DNA from: an uncultured Bacteroides sp. | Lineage (GTDB): Bacteria; Bacteroidota; Bacteroidia; Bacteroidales; Bacteroidaceae | Assembly (NCBI GenBank): GCA_949289265.1 | Contig: CASENE010000018.1 | Span: 29,137 to 93,136, forward strand | Reading direction: 5' to 3' | Length of the DNA: 64,000 bases | The notes under the pieces: model-generated | Database searches by the model: none | Seen by the model: only the letters and a program-made list of their open reading frames with translations | Told to the model about the DNA's origin: nothing | Position numbers and translations under genes: made by a program | Shown: positions 8,586-16,905 of the stretch, in pieces | Layout: each line of letters opens with the position of its first letter | How positions within the stretch are numbered: position 1 is the first letter of the stretch

Positions 8586-9902
8586 TCAAGCGTAGAGGCT
8601 CACGATGCGTTCATACAACTCCTGCTGCCCGCTGGTCTGCTTCGGCTCGCCCACTTGCTTGGCGTAGGCCACCACGTCTTCCAGCGTCAGCTTGCCCTCT
8701 TCGTACTCCTTGCCCTTGCCGGCGTCGAACGAAGCGTAACGGTCTTTCAGCATCTGGCAGTAGGGCGACTCTTCCAGCAGGGCGGCAGCGCTCTCCAGGG
8801 CACGTGCCATGGCGTCCATGCCGCTGATGTGGGCGATGAAGATGTCTGCCAGGTCGGTAGAGTTGCGGCGTGTCTTGGCGTCGAAGTTGGTGCCGCCGTC
8901 CTTGAAGCCGCCGCCACGAATGATCTGCATCATGGCCTGCGTCAGCTCGTAGTTGTCGATGGGGAACTGGTCCGTGTCCCAGCCGTTCTGGTAGTCGCCG
9001 CGGTTGGCATCGATGCTGCCCAGCATGCCGTTATCCACAGCCACGGCCAGCTCGTGCTCGAAGGTATGTCCGGCCAGGGTGGCGTGGTTCACCTCGATGT
9101 TCACCTTAAAGTCCTTGTCCAGCCCGTGTGCCTTCAGGAAGCCGATGACGGTCTCCGTGTCCACGTCATACTGGTGCTTAGTGGGTTCCATGGGCTTCGG
9201 CTCGATGAGGAAGGTGCCGGCGAAGCCTTTCGAGCGGGCATAGTCGCGGGCGATGCGCAGCATGGTGGCCAGGTGCTCCTTCTCGCGCTTCTGGTCGGTG
9301 TTCAGCAGGGACATGTACCCCTCGCGTCCGCCCCAGAAGACGTAGTTCGTGCCGCCCAGTTCGATAGTAGCGTCGATGGCGTTCTTGATCTGCACGGCGG
9401 CGCGGGCCACGACGTCGAAGTCCGGATTGGTAGCGGCGCCGTTCATGTAACGCTTGTGGCCGAAGACGTTGGCCGTACCCCAGAGGTTCTTGATGCCCGT
9501 CTCCTCCTGCTTTTGCTTCAGGTAGGCGACGATTTCCTTCATGTTGGCCTCATACTCTTCGATGGTGTCGGCCTCGGCGCACAGGTCCACGTCGTGGAAG
9601 CAATAGTACTCGATACCCATCTTCTGCATGAACTCGAATCCGGCGTCCGCCTTGTGCTTGGCAGCCGTCACGGCGTCCGTGCTGTCGTTCCAGGGGAAGG
9701 TCTTCGTGCCGCCGCCAAACTGGTCGCCGCCCTCGGCGCACAGCGTGTGCCACCAGGCCATTGAGAACTTCAGCCAGTCCTTCATCTTCTTGCCCATAAT
9801 GACCTTCTCGGGGTCGTAGTAGTGGAACGCCATGGGGGTCTTACTCTCTTTGCCTTCAAACTTAATCTTCCCGATGCCGGGGAAATACTCTTTTGTTGCC
9901 AT
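8586..9902 (-). CDS. xylA: Xylose isomerase
   Basis: Converts D-xylose to D-xylulose, the first cytoplasmic step of pentose use. I start it at the ATG at 9902 ([17 protein letters not shown]), giving 438 residues, the usual length of class II xylose isomerases. The open frame continues 43 codons upstream, but that part comes from the repeat-bearing spacer and has no family match. Metal and catalytic segments are visible: YYCFHDVDL (catalytic His), [16 protein letters not shown] and [19 protein letters not shown]. It lies between xylB and the transporter. Confidence 0.95.
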   Translation of the reverse strand: MATKEYFPGIGKIKFEGKESKTPMAFHYYDPEKVIMGKKMKDWLKFSMAWWHTLCAEGGDQFGGGTKTFPWNDSTDAVTAAKHKADAGFEFMQKMGIEYYCFHDVDLCAEADTIEEYEANMKEIVAYLKQKQEETGIKNLWGTANVFGHKRYMNGAATNPDFDVVARAAVQIKNAIDATIELGGTNYVFWGGREGYMSLLNTDQKREKEHLATMLRIARDYARSKGFAGTFLIEPKPMEPTKHQYDVDTETVIGFLKAHGLDKDFKVNIEVNHATLAGHTFEHELAVAVDNGMLGSIDANRGDYQNGWDTDQFPIDNYELTQAMMQIIRGGGFKDGGTNFDAKTRRNSTDLADIFIAHISGMDAMARALESAAALLEESPYCQMLKDRYASFDAGKGKEYEEGKLTLEDVVAYAKQVGEPKQTSGQQELYERIVSLYA

Positions 9903-10003
9903 AATGATTGAATGTTGCTTTATGCCGCACGAAGCGGCAGGTTGATAGTTAATATAATGAATAATGTGTCGACGCATGAAGTGTCCACAGGGCGGCCCCC
10001 AGG

Positions 10004-10191
10004 CTTGCCGTTTTGTGAGAAGACCGCTCAAGCTCCCTTGAGAGGAGCGCTCAAGCCTCCTTGAGAAGACCGCTCAAGCCTCCTTGAGAGAACCGCTCAA
10101 GCCAGCGCTAGACGTCCGCTAGAGGAGGCTCTAGGAGTCCGCTAGAGGAAGCTCTAGGACACTGCCAGAGGAAGCTCTAGAGGTGCGCTAG
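10004..10191. repeat. Palindromic 23-bp array between xylB and xylA
   Basis: Eight units in one 23-bp register start at 10027, 10050, 10073, 10096, 10119, 10142, 10165 and 10188. The first three are CTCAAG-4 nt-CTTGAG. Units five to seven are CTAGAG-4 nt-CTCTAG (the seventh has CCAGAG as its left arm). Unit four is a chimera with a CTCAAG left arm and a CGCTAG right arm. Unit eight is cut short and overlaps the xylB stop codon. A degenerate earlier unit may begin near 10004. The array fills most of the 285-bp xylB-xylA spacer. Confidence 0.85.
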
Positions 10192-11678
10192 CAGATTGCA
10201 CGCTCCAGGCATTGCTTCCAGCGGGCGTAAGCCTCGGCGTAGGCGGGTCGGTCGGCCTCGGCCGGCTCTATCACGGCCAGCCGTTCCAGCGTGGCGAATG
10301 CCTCGGCAGGCGTGCGGTAGATGCCCGCGCCGAGTCCCGCCCCCCGGGCGGCGCCCACCGAGCCGTCGGTGTCATACAACTCGATGGTGGCGCCCGTCAC
10401 GCCCGCCAAGGTCTCGCGGAAAACGGGGCTGAGGAACATGTTGGCGTGCCCGGCATGTATCTTCTCGACAGCCATCCCCATCTGCTGCATTACCTCGATG
10501 CCGTAGCGGAAGGCGAAGACGATGCCCTCTTGCGCGGCGCGCAGCAGGTGGCGGCGGTCGTGCACGTTGAAGTTGACGCCGTGGATGCTGCAGCCCGTCT
10601 CACGGTTCTGCAACACACGCTCCGCCCCGTTGCCGAAGGGCAGGATGCTGACGCCCGCGCTGCCGATGGGGGCTTGGGCGGCCAGGGTGTTCATGTCGGC
10701 GTAGGAGAGGCCGTCGGGGGCGACGTTGCGCTTTATCCACGAGTTGAGGATGCCCGTGCCGTTGATGCAGAGCAGTACGCCCAGCCGGGTCTGCTCCGCC
10801 GTGTGGTTGACGTGGGCGAAGGTGTTGACGCGGCTCCGGGGGTCGTAGCTGACCGTGCCGTTCACGCCGTAGACCACGCCGCTCGTCCCCGCCGTCGAGG
10901 CTATCTCGCCGGGGTTGAAGACGTTCAGCGAGAGGGCGTTGTTGGGCTGGTCGCCGGCGCGGTAGGCGACGGGTGTGCCTTCCTTCAGGCCCAGCTCAGC
11001 GGCTGCGTGGGAGGTCAGCCGTCCCTGTTCGCCAAAGGTGGGCCGCACGTCGGGCAGCAGCGAGGCGTCGAAGCCGAAGTAGTCCAGCAGGAATTGCGCC
11101 ACGCGGTTCTCCTTGAAGTCCCAGAACATGCCTTCGCTGAGGCCGGACACCGTGGTGCAGACGTCGCCCGTGAGGCGCGTGCCGATGTAGTCGCCGGGCA
11201 GCATCACCTTATGGATACGCCCGTAGACGTCGGGCTCGTTCTCCTTCACCCATGCCAGCTTGGCGGCGGTGAAGTTTCCGGGCGAGTTGAGCAGGTGGGC
11301 CAGGCAGCGTTCCGCCCCCAGGGCCTCGAAGGCGCGCTGCCCGTAGGGCACGGCACGCGAGTCGCACCAGATGATGGCCGGGCGCAACACCTTCAGGTCT
11401 TTGTCCACACACACCAGGCCGTGCATCTGGTAGGAGATACCGATGGCCTTGACCTCGGCGGCATCTGCCTCCGCCTGCGCCAGCACGGCCTGCGTGGCCA
11501 GCCTCAGGTTGTCCCACCACATCTGCGGGTCTTGCTCGGCCCATCCCTGCCGCAGGGCGACAATGGGTGCCTCCGTCTTGGGGTAGAAGGCCGAAGCCAC
11601 GCACTTGCCGCTGTCGGCGTTCACCAGGCTCGCCTTGACCGACGAGCTTCCTATGTCATAACCTAATAAGTACATCAT
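10188..11678 (-). CDS. xylB: Xylulokinase
   Basis: Phosphorylates D-xylulose to D-xylulose-5-phosphate, feeding the pentose phosphate pathway. The 496-residue FGGY-family kinase opens with the phosphate-1 motif LLGYDIGSSSVKASLV and contains GWAEQDPQMWW, CDSRAVPYGQRAFEALG and the C-terminal ATP-site segment IHAGHANMFLSPVFRE. The protein begins with two Met codons (11678 and 11675). Its TAG stop lies inside the last unit of the palindromic array. It follows the Nudix-type regulator by 111 bp. Confidence 0.93.
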   Translation of the reverse strand: MMYLLGYDIGSSSVKASLVNADSGKCVASAFYPKTEAPIVALRQGWAEQDPQMWWDNLRLATQAVLAQAEADAAEVKAIGISYQMHGLVCVDKDLKVLRPAIIWCDSRAVPYGQRAFEALGAERCLAHLLNSPGNFTAAKLAWVKENEPDVYGRIHKVMLPGDYIGTRLTGDVCTTVSGLSEGMFWDFKENRVAQFLLDYFGFDASLLPDVRPTFGEQGRLTSHAAAELGLKEGTPVAYRAGDQPNNALSLNVFNPGEIASTAGTSGVVYGVNGTVSYDPRSRVNTFAHVNHTAEQTRLGVLLCINGTGILNSWIKRNVAPDGLSYADMNTLAAQAPIGSAGVSILPFGNGAERVLQNRETGCSIHGVNFNVHDRRHLLRAAQEGIVFAFRYGIEVMQQMGMAVEKIHAGHANMFLSPVFRETLAGVTGATIELYDTDGSVGAARGAGLGAGIYRTPAEAFATLERLAVIEPAEADRPAYAEAYARWKQCLERAIC

Positions 11679-11789
11679 ATCTGTTCAGTTTATCTGTTCG
11701 TTGGTTCTTACGTTCATCGTTCCTAAGCCCGCGCCCGCCCTTCCCCGCCGGTCCGGACATATATACCTTATTATATATGGAGAAAGGCG

Positions 11790-12527
11790 TCAATGGCGTT
11801 GCTTGTTGTATATCTTCTTGTCGAAGCGATAGAAACGGGCGGCCCGGTGGGCCACGCCTTGCTGCCGTTCGTCCAGCGGCACGACATATTCCATCAGGGC
11901 TATCTTCTTGTGGAAGTTGCGCACGTCTATCTGCTTGCCGTACACCAAGCCGTAGAGCGTGCGCAGCTGCAGGGCCGTAAACTTGCGGGGCAGAAGGTCG
12001 AACAAGGCCGAAGGGTGGGTGTCAACGTACTGGCGGATGTAGCCCACCGCCTCGCGGATGATGAGGTTGTGGTCGAAAGCCAGATTGCCCACTTCCTGCA
12101 GGGGCACCCAACAGGCCTGGTAGTCCTCCAGTCCCCGGTTCAGGGCGCGGTCTATCTTCAGCAACGACAGATAGGCGATGGTGACGATGCGCTCCACCTT
12201 CGACTGCATGGCGCGCTCCAGCCAGTGCACGTCTCTGGGGTTCTTCGTCCGGTCTTTCGAGCCGAATGCCTTGAACTGCACCAGGCGGACGTTCTTCAGC
12301 CCTGTCAATTCGCCCAACACGCGGGCCGCGGCCTCGTCCAGGTCTTCGTCTTGATAAATCAGGCTGCCGGGCAGTTTCATGTCGTGGAAGACCTCGCCCT
12401 GCTCCTCGCCCATCCGGCGCACCAGCAGGACGTTCAGCCGCTCTCCGTCGAAGCCTATCACCACGCAATCCACCGAGATGTGGTTGTTGGCCAAGGGTCG
12501 TCTGTCGGGTTGTTCACTGTGCTGCAT
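11790..12527 (-). CDS. Nudix-type transcriptional regulator of xylose genes (NrtR-like)
   Basis: A 245-residue protein with an N-terminal Nudix fold and a C-terminal winged helix (residues about 160-240, LLPRKFTALQLRTLYGLVYG and KKIALMEYVVP), the layout of NrtR-family repressors. The Nudix box is degenerate (GSLIYQDEDLDEAAARVLGE lacks the REX2EE core), so it probably senses a ligand instead of hydrolysing one. The related AraR of Bacteroides thetaiotaomicron is an arabinose sensor, and a paralogue sits at its xylose locus. Position before xylB-xylA-transporter supports a xylose role. I start at MQHSEQ (12527), which follows a -7 box; the frame is open 24 codons further upstream. Confidence 0.85.
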   Translation of the reverse strand: MQHSEQPDRRPLANNHISVDCVVIGFDGERLNVLLVRRMGEEQGEVFHDMKLPGSLIYQDEDLDEAAARVLGELTGLKNVRLVQFKAFGSKDRTKNPRDVHWLERAMQSKVERIVTIAYLSLLKIDRALNRGLEDYQACWVPLQEVGNLAFDHNLIIREAVGYIRQYVDTHPSALFDLLPRKFTALQLRTLYGLVYGKQIDVRNFHKKIALMEYVVPLDERQQGVAHRAARFYRFDKKIYNKQRH

Positions 12528-12551
12528 AGTCAGATTCTTTATAAACCGCCG

Positions 12552-12559
12552 CAAAGATA
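12552..12559 (-). promoter_or_regulatory. -7 box TATCTTTG for the Nudix regulator
   Basis: Minus-strand TATCTTTG 25 bases before the ATG at 12527. A direct repeat AGATAAGCA at 12555-12563 overlaps it, with further copies at 12573-12581 and (AGTTAAGCA) 12587-12595. These could be operator sites for autoregulation. Confidence 0.55.
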
Positions 12560-12789
12560 AGCACGTTTTTCCAGATAAGCAACAGAAGTTAAGCACCAAT
12601 CCATATGTTATAAAACACTATTTCCCAAATATCTACATATCGTATCTTATACAATATAGCAACAGGCACTTATCATCCTACATACAATATACGGGAACCC
12701 ACGTGCCCGAACCGGGAAGACGGAAGGAGGCAAGCAGGCGTTGGGACATAAAAATCCCCCATTTATGCGGTGTTTCAAGCAAAAAGACT

Positions 12790-12797
12790 TACCTTTG
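12790..12797 (+). promoter_or_regulatory. -7 box TACCTTTG for fabD
   Basis: A TAnnTTTG match 45 bases upstream of the fabD ATG at 12842. A -33 TTTG is not clear. Confidence 0.5.
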
Positions 12798-12841
12798 TCC
12801 CCGTTAGTAAAATCACTTTAACCAAGAAAAAGGAACTAAGT

Positions 12842-13729
12842 ATGAAAGCATTTGTATTTCCCGGACAAGGTGCCCAATTCGTAGGCATGGGAAAAGACTT
12901 GTACGACAACTCGCCGCTGGCCAAGGAATTATTCGAGAAAGCGAACGACATCCTGGGCTACCGCATCACCGACATCATGTTCGACGGCACGGACGAAGAC
13001 CTGCGCCAGACCAAGGTCACGCAGCCGGCCGTCTTCCTGCACTCGGTTATCTCGGCCCTGTGCATGGGCGACGACTTCAAGCCCGAAATGACCGCAGGAC
13101 ACTCGTTGGGCGAGTTCTCTGCCCTGGTGGCCGCCGGCGCACTGACCTTCGAGGACGGACTGAAGCTGGTGTATGCACGTGCCATGGCCATGCAGAAGGC
13201 TTGCGAAGCCCATCCCTCCACCATGGCCGCCATCATCGCCCTGCCGGACGAGAAGGTGGAAGAAATCTGCGCGCAAGTGCAAGCCGAAGGCGAAGTCTGC
13301 GTGGCAGCCAACTTCAACTGCCCGGGCCAGATTGTTATCTCCGGCTCCATCGAAGGCATCAACAAGGCCTGCGAACTGATGAAGGCCGCCGGAGCTAAGC
13401 GTGCCCTCCCGCTGAAAGTGGGCGGCGCCTTCCACTCCCCGCTGATGGAACCGGCCCGCGCCGAACTGGCCGCCGCCATCGAAGCCACCGAGGTACACAC
13501 GCCCCACTGCCCGGTCTACCAGAACGTCGACGCCCTGCCCCACACCGACCCGGCTGAAATCAAGAAGAACCTCGTGGCCCAGCTGACAGCCTCCGTGCGC
13601 TGGACGCAGACGGTGAAGAACATGATTGCCGACGGTGCCACCGAGTTCATCGAATGCGGCCCGGGCGCCGTATTGCAAGGCCTCATCAAGAAGATTGACA
13701 AAGAAGCCCTGGCTCACGGCATCGCCTAA
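12842..13729 (+). CDS. fabD: Malonyl-CoA:ACP transacylase
   Basis: Loads malonyl groups from CoA onto acyl carrier protein for fatty acid synthesis. The 295-residue protein begins MKAFVFPGQGAQFVGMG and has the catalytic serine in TAGHSLGEFSALVAAG (Ser88) and the catalytic His in VGGAFHSPLMEPA near residue 197. The ATG at 12842 was chosen because it starts exactly at the conserved FVFPGQG; upstream codons belong to the leader. It appears to be a single-gene unit closed by a terminator at 13764. Confidence 0.95.
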   Translation: MKAFVFPGQGAQFVGMGKDLYDNSPLAKELFEKANDILGYRITDIMFDGTDEDLRQTKVTQPAVFLHSVISALCMGDDFKPEMTAGHSLGEFSALVAAGALTFEDGLKLVYARAMAMQKACEAHPSTMAAIIALPDEKVEEICAQVQAEGEVCVAANFNCPGQIVISGSIEGINKACELMKAAGAKRALPLKVGGAFHSPLMEPARAELAAAIEATEVHTPHCPVYQNVDALPHTDPAEIKKNLVAQLTASVRWTQTVKNMIADGATEFIECGPGAVLQGLIKKIDKEALAHGIA

Positions 13730-13763
13730 GCGCGAAACCCGCCAGACCATCCTAAGGTCATCC

Positions 13764-13818
13764 AAGTCCGGCCACCGTCTCTGTCCCCCCAGACAAAGGC
13801 GATGGCCGGACTTCTTCC
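13764..13818 (+). terminator. fabD terminator
   Basis: AAGTCCGGCCA at 13764-13774 pairs with TGGCCGGACTT at 13803-13813, an 11-bp stem with an inner GTCT/AGAC pairing, followed by TTCTTCC. It starts 34 bases after the fabD stop. Confidence 0.7.
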
Positions 13819-13898
13819 ATACATCCCCGCCATCGCAGCGGAATGCCAGAACAAAACCGACGGCGCACGAAGCGAAACGCCAGCCGCAGCAAACACGT

Positions 13899-14060
13899 TG
13901 ACTTTCAGCACACAGTGGGACAGTACTCCCCGGCGGCGGGCATAGTAGTCCCCGGTGGCTGGGACTTAAGTCCCAGGAAGCGGGAACAGTATCCCCCGGT
14001 CGGACGGCATCTGTCCACCGGGCTGCGGCCCTGCAGACGGAGGAGCCGGCGACTTTTTCC
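13899..14060. repeat. Leader-bearing GGGA..TCCC palindrome array, copy 1
   Basis: A leader TTTCAGCACACAGTG (13904-13918) is followed by five dyad units centred near 13923, 13945, 13967, 13988 and 14009, a spacing of 21-22 bp. Examples are GGGACAGTACTCCC (13917-13930) and the perfect palindrome GGGACTTAAGTCCC (13961-13974). A GC-rich trailer follows to about 14060. Related copies lie at about 30600-30765 and 56933-57075. It is in the fabD-ygiQ spacer. Confidence 0.8.
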
Positions 14061-14106
14061 GCGACGCAATTTCGCCGGATATCGACGATTATTCCATAGT
14101 TTTATG

Positions 14107-14114
14107 TAAGTTTG
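14107..14114 (+). promoter_or_regulatory. -7 box TAAGTTTG abutting the ygiQ start codon
   Basis: TAAGTTTG ends five bases before the ATG at 14119. If used, transcription would begin at or one base before the start codon and the mRNA would be leaderless. No TTTG is seen at -33, so the promoter is uncertain. Confidence 0.4.
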
Positions 14115-14118
14115 CAGC

Positions 14119-15951
14119 ATGAAAGCATACAGACTGACCGATTGGTTGCCCACCACTAAGAAAGAAGTAGAACTGCGCGGATGGGACGAGCTGGACGTCA
14201 TCTTGTTCAGCGGCGACGCCTACGTAGACCACCCCTCGTTCGGTGCGGCCGTCATCGGACGCATCCTCGAAGCAGAAGGCCTGCGCGTGGCCCTTGTCCC
14301 CCAGCCCAACTGGCGCGACGACCTGCGCGATTTCAAGAAACTGGGACGCCCGCGCCTGTTCTTCGGCATCACGGCCGGCTGCATGGACTCGATGGTCAAC
14401 CGCTATACGGCCAACAAGCGGCTGCGCAGCGACGACGCCTACACTCCGGACGCCCGTCCGGACATGCGCCCCGAATATCCGTCCGTGGTCTACACACAGA
14501 TACTGAAACAACTTTATCCCGACGTCCCCGTCATCGTGGGAGGCATCGAGGCCAGCATGCGCCGCCTGACCCACTATGACTATTGGCAAGACCGCCTGCG
14601 CCCCAGCATTCTGGTGGACAGCGGAGCCGACGTGCTGATATACGGCATGGGCGAGAAACCCATTGTGGAACTGGCCCGCCGGATTCCGCCCCACACGCCA
14701 AGCGCCGGACTGCTGCCGCTGGTGGCCGACGTTCCCCAGGTTGCCTATCTGGACAAGGCGCCGGAAGCCCAAGAGCACGACCTGTGGCTCCATGCGCACG
14801 AAGATTGCCTGAAAGACAAGAAAAAGCAGGCCGCCAACTTCCGCCACATCGAGGAGGAGAGCAACAAGTTTGCCGCCTGCCGCATCTTGCAGCGCGTGGG
14901 ACAAGAGACCGTGGTGGTCAATCCGCCCTATCCGCCCATGACGGAGGCCGAACTGGACCATTCGTACGACCTGCCCTACACCCGCCTGCCCCATCCCAAA
15001 TACAAAGGAAAGCGCATCCCGGCCTACGACATGATAAAGTTCTCCGTCAACATCCACCGGGGCTGCTTCGGGGGCTGTGCCTTCTGCACCATCTCGGCCC
15101 ACCAGGGGAAGTTCATCGTCAGCCGCTCCAAAGAAAGCATCCAGCGCGAGGTGAAAGCCGTCATGGAACTGCCCGACTTCAAAGGCTACCTCAGCGACCT
15201 GGGAGGCCCCAGCGCCAACATGTATCGCATGAAGGGACGCAACGAAGAATTGTGCCACCGGTGCAAACGCCCGTCGTGCATCCATCCGGCTGTCTGCCCC
15301 AACCTGAACACCGACCACCGCCCCTTGCTCGACATCTACCGCGCGGTAGACGCCCTGCCCGGCATCAAGAAGTCGTTCATCGGCAGCGGCGTCCGCTACG
15401 ACCTGCTGCTGCACCACAGCCAAGACCCGCAGACCAACGAGGCAGCGCAAGAATACACCCGCCAGCTCATCACCCGCCACGTCAGCGGCCGCCTCAAGGT
15501 GGCCCCCGAACATACGTCCGACCGCGTGCTACGGGTGATGCGCAAGCCTCCGTTCAAGCTGTTCGAGACCTTCAAGAAGATTTTCGACCGCATCAACCAA
15601 GAGGCCGGACTGCGGCAGCAACTCATCCCCTACTTCATCTCCAGCCACCCCGGCTGCCGGGAGGAGGACATGGCCGAACTGGCCGTCATCACCAAGCGTC
15701 TGGACTTCCATCTGGAGCAGGTGCAGGACTTCACGCCTACCCCCATGACCGTATCCACCGAGGCTTGGTACACCGGCTATCACCCCTATACGTTGGAACC
15801 TGTGTTCAGCGCCAAGACCAAACAGGAGAAGTTGGCCCAGCGTCAGTTCTTCTTCTGGTATAAGCCGGAAGAACGCCAGCACATCGTCAGGGAACTGCGC
15901 CGCATGCATCGGGAAGACCTGATAGACAAGCTCTACGGCCGGAAACGCTGA
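14119..15951 (+). CDS. YgiQ family radical SAM protein
   Basis: A 610-residue iron-sulfur protein of unknown substrate. It has an N-terminal B12-binding-like segment (LDVILFSGDAYVDHPSFGAAVIGRILE) and a radical SAM core with the cluster motif CFGGCAFC around residues 316-323, a CX3CX2C spacing. A second Cys group (CHRCKRPSCIHPAVC) lies near residue 375-390, and the YgiQ C-terminal region (KLAQRQFFFWYKPEE) is complete. Full length and intact motifs indicate a functional protein. It stands alone between fabD and the two-component system. Confidence 0.88.
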   Translation: MKAYRLTDWLPTTKKEVELRGWDELDVILFSGDAYVDHPSFGAAVIGRILEAEGLRVALVPQPNWRDDLRDFKKLGRPRLFFGITAGCMDSMVNRYTANKRLRSDDAYTPDARPDMRPEYPSVVYTQILKQLYPDVPVIVGGIEASMRRLTHYDYWQDRLRPSILVDSGADVLIYGMGEKPIVELARRIPPHTPSAGLLPLVADVPQVAYLDKAPEAQEHDLWLHAHEDCLKDKKKQAANFRHIEEESNKFAACRILQRVGQETVVVNPPYPPMTEAELDHSYDLPYTRLPHPKYKGKRIPAYDMIKFSVNIHRGCFGGCAFCTISAHQGKFIVSRSKESIQREVKAVMELPDFKGYLSDLGGPSANMYRMKGRNEELCHRCKRPSCIHPAVCPNLNTDHRPLLDIYRAVDALPGIKKSFIGSGVRYDLLLHHSQDPQTNEAAQEYTRQLITRHVSGRLKVAPEHTSDRVLRVMRKPPFKLFETFKKIFDRINQEAGLRQQLIPYFISSHPGCREEDMAELAVITKRLDFHLEQVQDFTPTPMTVSTEAWYTGYHPYTLEPVFSAKTKQEKLAQRQFFFWYKPEERQHIVRELRRMHREDLIDKLYGRKR

Positions 15952-16074
15952 TAGCCCTGGCCGATGACATCCCTTCCGCACGAAAGGAATCCGGACCACT
16001 GCTGTCCCCTTACGCCGGATTTGTAACAGAATTGTAACGTCTGTTTCATTCTCACGTAACAAATCCGGTGCAAC

Positions 16075-16107
16075 TTTGCCGTACGAAAGAAAATACACTT
16101 ATCTTTG
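16075..16107 (+). promoter_or_regulatory. Promoter of the two-component operon (TTTG-N21-TATCTTTG)
   Basis: A -33 TTTG at 16075-16078 and a -7 TATCTTTG at 16100-16107, 21 bases apart, fit the Bacteroides consensus. The response-regulator ATG is at 16216, so the transcript would carry a leader of about 105 nt. Confidence 0.7.
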
Positions 16108-16215
16108 CCCCGCGAGCCCGTAAGGAAAGCCCCTCCACCCGGACGGTCGGACAACATTCCCAAGGCTCGCTTCCAAGGCTAAGTGCCTCCTAACCGTAGC
16201 ATATAATAAATAGGT

Positions 16216-16905
16216 ATGAGCAACTATCGTATTTTAGTAGTGGACGACGAAGAAGACTTGTGCGAAATCTTGAAATTCAACCTTGAGAACGAAGGCTATG
16301 AAATAGATACCGCCAACTCCGCAGAAGAAGCCTTGAAGATGGACATCAGCAGCTACGACCTGCTGCTGCTGGACGTCATGATGGGCGAAATATCCGGATT
16401 CAAGATGGCCAACATCCTGAAGAAAGACCGCAAGACTGCCAACATCCCCATCATCTTCATCACAGCCAAAGACACAGAGAACGACACCATCACCGGCTTC
16501 AACCTGGGGGCAGACGATTACATCTCCAAGCCGTTCTCCCTGCGCGAAGTAACCGCACGCGTCAAGGCCGTATTGCGCCGCACCAAGCAGGAGGAAGTGG
16601 ACAGCCTGCCCGAGCAACTGACGTACAAGACCCTCGTCCTGGATGTCGGAAAGAAGAAAGTCAGCATCGACGGCGCAGAAGCCCCCCTGACCAAGAAGGA
16701 GTTTGAAATCCTGCTGCTGCTGCTTCAGAACAAGGGACGCGTGTTCTCGCGCGAAGACATCCTGCACCGCATCTGGAGCGACGAGGTATACGTGCTCGAC
16801 CGCACCATCGACGTGAACATCACCCGCTTGCGCAAGAAAATCGGCGCATATGGCAAATGTATAGTAACCCGTTTAGGCTATGGATATTGTTTCGAAGCAG
16901 AATAA
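16216..16905 (+). CDS. OmpR/PhoB-family response regulator
   Basis: A 229-residue two-component response regulator. The receiver domain (1-120) has the acidic pair Asp10-Asp11, the phosphoacceptor Asp53 in LLLLDVMM, Thr83 and Lys105 (ISKPFS). A winged-helix DNA-binding domain spans about 130-229 (LTKKEFEILLLLLQNKGRVF, SREDILHRIWSDEVYVLDRTIDVNI). It overlaps the kinase gene by 26 bp, so the two are translationally coupled. The pair is of the PhoB/PhoR or RprY/RprX type; I cannot decide which from sequence. Confidence 0.92.
   Translation: MSNYRILVVDDEEDLCEILKFNLENEGYEIDTANSAEEALKMDISSYDLLLLDVMMGEISGFKMANILKKDRKTANIPIIFITAKDTENDTITGFNLGADDYISKPFSLREVTARVKAVLRRTKQEEVDSLPEQLTYKTLVLDVGKKKVSIDGAEAPLTKKEFEILLLLLQNKGRVFSREDILHRIWSDEVYVLDRTIDVNITRLRKKIGAYGKCIVTRLGYGYCFEAE

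Larger units (their letters stand above)
12528..12841. other. Divergent control region, Nudix regulator / fabD
   Basis: A 314-bp AT-richer region between divergent genes. It holds the minus-strand promoter and AGATAAGCA repeats at 12552-12595 and the plus-strand -7 box at 12790-12797. The middle (12600-12750) shows no gene and no strong repeat. Confidence 0.5.

Noticed and set aside
9903-10031. Extended xylA start 43 codons upstream
   Set aside because: The extra codons come from repeat-rich spacer, have no family match, and the ATG at 9902 gives the standard 438-residue enzyme.
14089-15513. Minus-strand open frame of 474 codons over ygiQ
   Set aside because: Antisense to an intact radical SAM gene with complete cluster motifs.
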